A program made the position numbers and the translations under genes. The notes beneath the pieces were generated by a model, which saw nothing but the letters and a program-made list of their open reading frames with translations, ran no database searches and was not told the origin of the DNA. This document shows, in pieces, positions 57,551 through 64,000 of a stretch of DNA of 64,000 nt. This DNA is from Dysidea avara (lineage: Eukaryota > Porifera > Demospongiae > Dictyoceratida > Dysideidae), in assembly GCF_963678975.1 (NCBI RefSeq), contig NC_089276.1, forward strand, positions 31,388,368-31,452,367, in the 5' to 3' direction. Numbering within the stretch: the first letter of the stretch is position 1; the number at the start of each line of letters is the position of its first letter.

Positions 57551-58053
57551 CATGTAGCAACATACCTGCTGCTTACTTTGGGTATTGTAACAATGAAGAT
57601 TATTTGAGACAAAAGGGACGTTGCTTTCAACTCTCACGTACAATCCCTGGTATGAGAATACTGCACTCTTTTGTGCCAATTTCAGATAGCAGAGTGGAAA
57701 TAAAATTTTACTCAAAATCTGATGTTTTCAGGAAAGAGAGAGTTGCTCTAGCAAAGAATGAAGCTTCATCAGAATCGATTGCTGGATTTGTCACTTGTTT
57801 ACATGAAGAGAATTGGTGGTTAGCTTGTGTGTTTGAAGTTTGCAGTGACACTAAGGAAGTGAAGCTGACATTTCTGTATCCACATGGTGCATCAAACTTG
57901 TTCAAGTACCCAGAGCCCCAGAATATCCACACTATACCAATGGATGACATTCTAACTCTCGTAGACCCAAGGACAAGAAGTGGTTGTGTGTACTCTGACA
58001 AAAAAAAAGAAAAAACTTTTGCTACCAAACAGCATCACACTGTATCACCATAG
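57551..58053 (+). CDS. Unknown protein exon, transposon-associated type
   Basis: An open stretch from an in-frame stop near 57548 to the stop at 58053, with no convincing ATG at its start, so probably a terminal exon. Readable parts: RTIPGMRILHSFVPIS, IAGFVTCLHEENWWLACVFE, VKLTFLYPHGASNLFKYPEP, and a C-terminal lysine-rich DKKKEKTF. The aromatic, beta-rich pattern (FVTC, NWW, FLYPHG) resembles a small barrel-type domain I associate with the C-termini of animal transposon proteins, but I cannot name it. It lies just inside the left arm of the foldback element and may be part of the element's own lost gene. Confidence 0.5.
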
Positions 58054-58119
58054 TAACAAACTTGTATTACCGGCATGCCTTCGTTACAACCTGTTTATAT
58101 ATGCATACATTTAATTTGC

Positions 58120-58560
58120 AGTTGAATCAAAGAGTCTTGTGTGTCTGCAAACATAAATCAGCAGAATGGGCTTCAAGGTGTGAAATACTCTGTTGGATAT
58201 CTATACTATAATACCACAAACACCACTAGCTACACAGGAAAAATCGCGCTTCATAACGTGTACTGCACGGAATACCGGGTGTATATTGGTGGCGGTGTCA
58301 ACGCGTATTTGCTCGGAGTTACTGCTAGCACGGATAAAAGAAAGATTCCGTTCATGCATCCGGCCATCATATGGTGCAGTGCACGGATATCAGGGCATGA
58401 TGTCCGCGTAGGAAATGAATTAGGAATATTTGAAAGAATCGCTCAAATTTTCTCAACATCAACAGTTAATAGATTATCAGAGCTGTTTAATGCCAGCAGA
58501 CAATGTAAAATTAAGCGAACTGGAACAACGGGTAAGAAATGAAGGCGCTCATTCTAAGGT
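58120..58560 (+). other. CpG-richer block with candidate splice donors
   Basis: Segment 58240-58420 has noticeably more CG dinucleotides than the DNA around it (AATCGCGC, CACGGAATACCGG, CAACGCG, CATCCGGCC). It ends with two donor-like sites, GGTAAGAAATG near 58530 and AAGGTGAGC near 58559. An open frame (58141-58542) exists but shows no domain and begins with GTG. A promoter or first exon of the following repeat-rich transcript is possible (inference). Confidence 0.35.
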
Positions 58561-58955
58561 GAGCTGTCCTACGCATTTAACCATAATACGTATGGATAAT
58601 CAAAGAGACCGCTGATCCCTATGGTCGTGTGTGCTACAGTAGAGAAAATAATTGCTCGCATAATTCTTAGCTAGTAATAAGCGCCTGTGCTTATTGATTG
58701 CAATTAATGCCTACCATCCTGTGCATGCCTCGTGTCATGCTTGTCACGCAGCAGCTGTCGCCGAACGATCTGGTGTTTTAATTTAGGTATAGTCGTCTTT
58801 AACCATGTACTTAGATTAGTACTGTTCGTATATTTGTAATCTAATAGTAGGAGTTATATAGTGTGCAATAATTAGGTTTATTTGGTGCATTTTGTAGACT
58901 AAAGCCCGATAACATTTAGCTTGTAGGAATGGAGAAGAAACAAGAAAGGTACTTA
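58561..58955 (+). other. Spacer before the tandem arrays
   Basis: No gene recognised. Confidence 0.4.
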
Positions 58956-58959
58956 TTGC

Positions 58960-59400
58960 TGTATACCTGCCTTGTGGTTGTCATGTTTCATTCTGGCCGT
59001 GCTTTAGCTGGTCATGTTGTTTGAGACTGTTGTTGCAATTGTTGTACTGTTTGTTGTCATTGTTGTGTCATCTCATTCTGACGATCGTGCTTTAGCTGGT
59101 CATGTCATTTGAGACTGTATGTTGTTGTCATTGTTGTTGTGTCATCTCATTCTGGCGATCGTGCTTTAGCTGGTCATGTCGTTTGAAACTGTTTGTTGTT
59201 GTAATTGTTATTGTGTCATCTCATTCTGGCGACTGTGCTTTAGCTGGTCATGTCATTTGAGACTGTTGTTGTCACTGTTGTTGTGTCATCTTGTTCTGGT
59301 GACCGTGCTTTAGCTGGTCATGTTGTTTGAGACTGTTATTGTGTCATCTCTCATTCTGGTGATTGTGTTGTAACAGGTGGTGGCGTTTCAGATGTTGTTA
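58960..59400 (+). repeat. Tandem array of about 80-bp units
   Basis: About five units carry TCTCATTCTGGCGATCGTGC, TTTAGCTGGTCATGTC and TTTGAGACTGTTGTTGT. Unit length varies through the GTTGTT-type tract. Non-coding. Directly followed by the splice-signal array. Confidence 0.9.
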
Positions 59401-59469
59401 TGGTATTTTGTCATACTTAATCCTTCACTCATTGGCACCATAAAGTGTAGTGATTTGTATTTTACTTTT

Positions 59470-61440
59470 TTCATGGTTGTTACAGGATTGTGATTGTTGG
59501 ATTTGGCCACATTAGACTGTTTTGTCTTGTGTCTACTTGTCATCAGAATGTAAGTGCAAAATGTATATATTGTATTCTAATTTATTTGTGATTGTTACAG
59601 AGGTGTGATAACTTGATTGTTGAAATAGGAGACTTTTCACTGAAGTACACCTTCAATCATCTTGGCAGCATGGAGTGATATTGATTGTTGAAATAGGAGA
59701 CTTTTCATTGTTGTACGTCTTCTGTCATCTTGGTAGCATGGAGTGAGTATTTTTGTATTCTATTTTAATAGTCATTGTTACAGGAAGTTGATAACTTTTG
59801 ATGGTTGAAATAAGAGATTTTTCATTGTCGTACATCTTCAGTTATCTTGGCAGCATGGAGTGAGTATGAACTGTATTTTTGCACTATATTTTAATAGTCA
59901 TTGTTACAGGAGTGTGATAACTTTTGATCGTTGAAATAAGAGACTTTTCACTGTCATACATCTTCAGTCATCTTGGCAGCATGGAGTGAGTATATGAACT
60001 GTATTTTTGTACTCTATTTTAATAGTCATTGTTACAGGAGTGTGATATCTTTTGATCGTTGAAATAGGAGACTTTTCACTGTCGTACATCTTCTGTCATC
60101 CTGGCAGCATGAAGTGAGTATATGAACTGTATTTTTGTACTCTATTTTAATAGTCATTGTTACAGGAGTGTGATATCTTTTGATCGTTGAAATAGGAGAC
60201 TTTTCACTGTCGTATATCTTCTGTCATCTTGACAGCATGGAGTGAGTATAAAATGTATTTTTGTATTCTATTTTAATAGTGATTGTTACAGGAAGGTGAT
60301 AACAGATGATCATTGAAATAAGAGACTTTTCACTGTCGTGCATATTCAGTCATCTTGGCAGCATGGAGTGAGTATGAACTGTATTTTTGTACTCTATTTT
60401 AATAGTCATTCACATTGTTACAGGAATGTGATAACTTTTGATCGCTGAAATATGAGACTTCACTGTTGTACATCTTCAGTCATCTTGGCAGCATGGAGTC
60501 AGTATGAACTGTTTTTTGGTATTCTATTTTAATAGTGATTGTTACAGGAAGGTGATAACTTTTGATCGTTGAAATAAGAGACTTTTCACTGTCGCACGTC
60601 TTCAGTCATCTTGACACCATGGAGTGAGTATGAACTGTATTTTTGTACTGTATTTTAAGTCATTGTTACAGGAGTGTGATAACTTTTGATCATTGAAATA
60701 AGAGACTTTTCACTGTTGTACATCTTCCATCATCTTGGCAGCATGAAGTGAGTATGAATTGTATTCTTGTATTCTATTTTAACAGTCATTGTTACAGGAG
60801 TGTGATAACTTTTGATTGTTGAAATAAGAGACTTTTCACTGTCATACATCTTCCGTTATCCTGGCAGCATGCATATGGAGTGAGTATGAACTATATTTTT
60901 GTACTCTATTTTAATAGTCGTTGTTAAAGGAGTGTGATAACTTTTGATCATTGAAATAAGAGACTCTTCACTGTCGTACATCTTCCGTCATCTTGGCAGC
61001 ATGGAGTGAGTATGAAATGTATTTTTGTATTCTATTTTAATAGTGATTGTTACAGGCATGTGGCTACTTGATTGTGGAATTGAAGAGTTATGACTGCCGT
61101 ACATCTTCAGTCTATGAAGTGAGCATAAACAGTATTAATTTTATGTTCTATTTTAATAATAATTGTTACAGACATATGTGATAACTTTTGTTTATTGAAA
61201 TTAGAGACTTTAGACGTCATGAAGTGAGTGTGAACTGTATTTTTGTGTTCTAATTTGTAATGTTACAGGGGTTGATACAAATTGATAGTTGAAATAGGAG
61301 ACTTCACTGTCATACATCGTCAGTAATTTTGGCAGCATGGAGTGAGTATGAACTGTATTTTTATGTTCTATTTTAATAGTGATTGTTACAGGGGTGCGAT
61401 AACTGATTGAAGATTTCAGACTGTCAGTCTTCATAGTTTG
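59470..61440 (+). repeat. Tandem array of about 126-bp exon-like units
   Basis: About 16 units. Each has ATTGTTACAG (ending near 59485, 59600, 59783, 59909, 60037, 60165, 60291, 60423, 60547, 60671, 60797, 61055, 61171, 61268 and 61391; one mutated near 60928). Next comes a block of about 76 bp with GTGATAACTTTTGATCGTTG, AGAGACTTTTCACTGTCGTA and ATCTTGGCAGCATGGA, then GTGAGTAT and a T-rich stretch TATTTTTGTACTCTATTTTA leading to the next unit. The layout is acceptor, block, donor, 50-bp pseudo-intron. All three frames of the block contain stops, so it is non-coding. Confidence 0.85.
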
Positions 61441-62239
61441 TGATCATGAAGTTTCATCATTGTGGATTGCTAACTGGATGATTTTTTTTGCATGTGTACT
61501 CAATGTTGCGTTTTGTGTCAGTTGTAAACATTTTAAAGTATAGTTACCGGACTAAATAAGCGGATCTATATGGGTTTACGGAAAGGGGATTGAAAGCGGT
61601 GGTCTGCACAGACGCGGTGTTTAGGCGGGTGATGGAGCGGTGCCAATACGGTAAATTAGGCAGGTGTACATGCGGATAAGTCCATGTAGGATGTCTCAGA
61701 ACGTATGCCAGGCGGAGTCAGTCTCATATACATGGCGGATTCCGCAAAGATACTGGCTTAATCGCCCTCACGGCGCTCGTTATGTAGTAGAACAGGCACC
61801 ACCCAGTAGCGCGATTTTTCCTGTGGCTACCTATCTCATAATCCCATAGAGACCCCAAACTGAAACTTGAACTAATAGGCAAATGTTTGACAAATATTCA
61901 AAAAAATTCTAATCAGAACTTTTTGGTAGAGCAAAGGTCAAAGATTAGGATACATGGTTAATTATCAACTTCATCAAATTAAGCTGTTAATATACCAAAC
62001 AAAAGCTAGTTTTTCTTTGAGCTTTAAAGTTGTGCAATTCATTTTAAAAATATCCAAGTTATGATGCTTTGAATGGTCACAAGTACAGCGAAAATAGAAT
62101 ACTAAATAAGCCATTTCTGGGAAGCCATACAAGCAATGGGTGAAGGGACACATGACCACTTTGGATACCCACACACCAAATTTCATCCAATTCTGAGGGG
62201 GCCATGTGCAAAACTTTGGTGAACTGATATGGAATTACC
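61441..62239. other. Unassigned DNA inside the foldback element
   Basis: Segment 61559-61850 is richer in G, C and CG than its surroundings but shows no gene. Segment 62160-62237 resembles a tip of the foldback family (CTGAGGGGGCCA...GATATGGAATTACCC). Confidence 0.4.
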
Positions 62240-62904
62240 CATACAGTAAATCCAACTGAATAAATTGCAGCACAAAGATGGTCTTTCAACAGAGGTGGTC
62301 ATTAATACAGGTTGCACTGTACTTGGACACCTTCATTGTGTAAGACAGAGTTGGCATGGCCTTATCAGCAGTGGTTATTAGAGGTGTACACTCCCATATA
62401 GCAATAATAGACTACCAAATTCCACTACATACCACAACATATTTAATTATATATCTTGAACCCATTGTGGCCCCACCATAAAAATTTTACCAACAATAGA
62501 CCATAACCTAATTATTATTTACTAAAAAATTCAAAGAATTTGAAGCAGCACTTTTTGAAATATTGAAGATTAAAATTTTTAATGGAGCCTTTTGAACCTT
62601 AATTAAATTAATATCCCATAGTTTATGGATTACTTGAAAGATCAATTAACAGTCTTTAATCACTGAAAATTTTATTTAAAATATTAACACAGTGGTGAGC
62701 TACAGTTGATTTTGTAACTCAAGATGAACCAATTTTTCATGAAATATTCAAAATATTTGTGGTCATAAATCAGAAACTATGTGGTGTATGGGGCTACAAA
62801 TTGGTATGGGTGATGAGCATCATAGGTATTACAAATACACTAAGTTTCGTCAAAATCTGAGAGGTGACCCTACAATTTCTCGGTGATTTGACATGGAATC
62901 ACCC

Positions 62905-64000
62905 ATATGCCGTGTTCTTTCATTGTAAATCACAACCAGTGTAACCTGTGTACACCAGTTAGACCACTGAATAGATTGCACCATGGGTGGGGGAAAATTA
63001 GTATCATAGCCATCTAACATTGCATGGAAAACGTCGCCATGGATCCATATAATTTGCAACAGGATTTTCTCAGTCTTACTGGCAGCTGCCAACTCACCTT
63101 AAAGAGTAAAAGACCAGGATTAGGATATCCAAATGTACACTGAATACAGTCGATGTACAATATATTTTCATGTGTTAAAATAAATTAGCATGTCACGTGA
63201 CTACCAGGAAGACAAGGTTTTTAGTTACAGTGGAGATTTCTAAAATGTTTGCATGCAGTATATGCAAAATTCAATTGTACAAATGCTGTGTTCATGAGTC
63301 ACTTCTTGAGATCTGGATTATTAGTTTTGTGACTCCAGTTAGCTGATTGTGCCAGTGCAGTGAAAAAACATATGTAGCTTAATATAAGTACACTTAAACT
63401 AGTTGTTGAAAACTCACTACTGATGTATACAGCTTGACAGCCTACACTTGTGTAGACACAAACTTGCATACATGTGTGCACACACGACTTGCAATCTTGC
63501 ATACACTAGCTGCACATTTTAAAACTAACATGCATGGATTTTTAAGTACATGAGTCATGTTTAGTACCACGCATTATAGAGCCACGCATGTGTAAAGTTG
63601 CACTGGAGCAGTACGTACTGTATTGTGAGGCTTGTTTTAAGGTGATATTTTTGATCAGAAGAGCCCAAACTTTCATGATTCCTAATATACAATACTATTG
63701 TACTGTATGATAATATTATAAAGTTAAGTATGTTAAAAAAACAATTTTATCACTAATCACATAGTGATTTAGTTTGCCATACGTTTGTCTCAATAGTAGG
63801 AGTGCAATTAATCCCAAATCGCATGGCCTTGTTTCTATAATTGCACTGTAAAGTAGCCAATAAAATAGCAAAATCACAGAAGCCTTTTAAATGCAACAAG
63901 AAAGTGATATAATTATCACAAATCACTACTTTACAAAATTGACATTGTCCACATTTACACCCCATTCAAGTTACTTTCTAACCCATGGCTCAAAACAGAT
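62905..64000. other. Unassigned intergenic DNA
   Basis: No supportable gene. The minus-strand frame at 62850-63092 overlaps the foldback tip and has no recognised domain. Confidence 0.45.

Larger units (their letters stand above)
56811..62904. mobile_element. Foldback element with cargo, 6.1 kb
   Basis: Ends GGGTCATTCCATGTCAAATC and GATTTGACATGGAATCACCC. Inverted arms of about 660 bp (56811-57470 and 62240-62904) are homologous to the arms of 20694-23042. Near the right arm, a third tip-like sequence ends GATATGGAATTACCC at 62237. Between the arms lie a short coding exon, a CpG-richer block and two tandem arrays. No clear target duplication; ATAT occurs near both flanks. Confidence 0.75.

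Noticed and set aside
58141-58542. 133-residue frame as a protein gene
   Set aside because: It starts at GTG, overlaps other open frames, shows no family motif, and is open mainly because the block is GC-richer. Kept only as a CpG-richer block.
59470-61440. Box C/D or H/ACA snoRNA cluster
   Set aside because: I looked for RTGATGA/CTGA pairs and for ANANNA/ACA boxes in each unit; neither is present in a consistent arrangement. A hairpin test by folding would settle it.
59470-61440. Tandem coding exons
   Set aside because: The 76-bp block has stops in all three frames in most units.
62850-63092. 80-residue minus-strand frame
   Set aside because: It overlaps the foldback tip and has no recognisable domain.

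Overview
The window looks like nuclear DNA of an early-branching marine animal, most likely a sponge. This is inferred, not proven. The evidence is AT-rich DNA, short GT-AG introns, a PIDD1-like LRR/ZU5/UPA/Death gene of invertebrate style, and a very dense mix of DNA transposons, foldback elements, LINE pieces and minisatellites. No bacterial operon, tRNA, rRNA or CRISPR array is visible. Nearly everything is mobile-element or repeat DNA. The only likely host gene is on the minus strand between 48.05 and 37.1 kb.

Layout. 1-0.5 kb: end of a satellite array and half of a palindromic element. 1-4.3 kb: nested MITEs, including an hAT-like MITE with a perfect 8-bp target duplication, then a decayed hAT transposon whose transposase is interrupted by a telomere-like filler. 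4.3-17.1 kb: gene-poor DNA with several hAT-like MITEs of one terminal family, palindromes, and fragments of a LINE reverse transcriptase. 17.5-18.6 kb: a palindrome with hairpin and the leading block of a composite satellite element. 18.65-31.38 kb: a 12.7-kb Mutator-like (MULE) transposon with about 2.9-kb inverted arms that contain the first exons of its transposase. The multi-exon transposase joins a FAR1/GCM-like zinc domain, MULE DDE core, SWIM finger, AT-hook and PHD finger. A 2.35-kb foldback element sits in its left arm, and the right arm preserves the empty site. 31.5-33.2 kb: a 5'-truncated LINE on the minus strand. 34.9-36.5 kb: two MITEs with clear target duplications.

37.1-48.05 kb (minus): PIDD1-like gene, four exons seen. 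Its 7.3-kb second intron holds a SINE-like repeat and the larger copy (40.18-45.79 kb) of a composite element. That element has a leading block of about 620 bp, a spacer motif, a 4-kb array of 31-bp monomers, a short hairpin and a long palindrome. A second, inverted copy lies at 50.34-54.13 kb, so the two face each other around the 5' part of the PIDD-like gene and a THAP-DDE transposase remnant. 55.4-56.5 kb (minus): a decayed SWIM-YqaJ gene. 56.81-62.90 kb: a larger foldback element with ends like those of the 2.35-kb one. It carries a short coding exon of unknown function, a CpG-richer block, and two tandem arrays. The second array has about 16 units of about 126 bp, nearly every one keeping a splice-acceptor-like TTACAG and most a donor-like GTGAGT.

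The strongest candidates for undescribed systems are the composite satellite element, the MULE with exon-bearing arms, and the exon-like tandem array inside a foldback element. The PIDD-like protein also shows HFC where its family has the HFS self-cleavage site. All exon models, boundaries and family names come from reading the sequence by eye; no alignment or database search was run.
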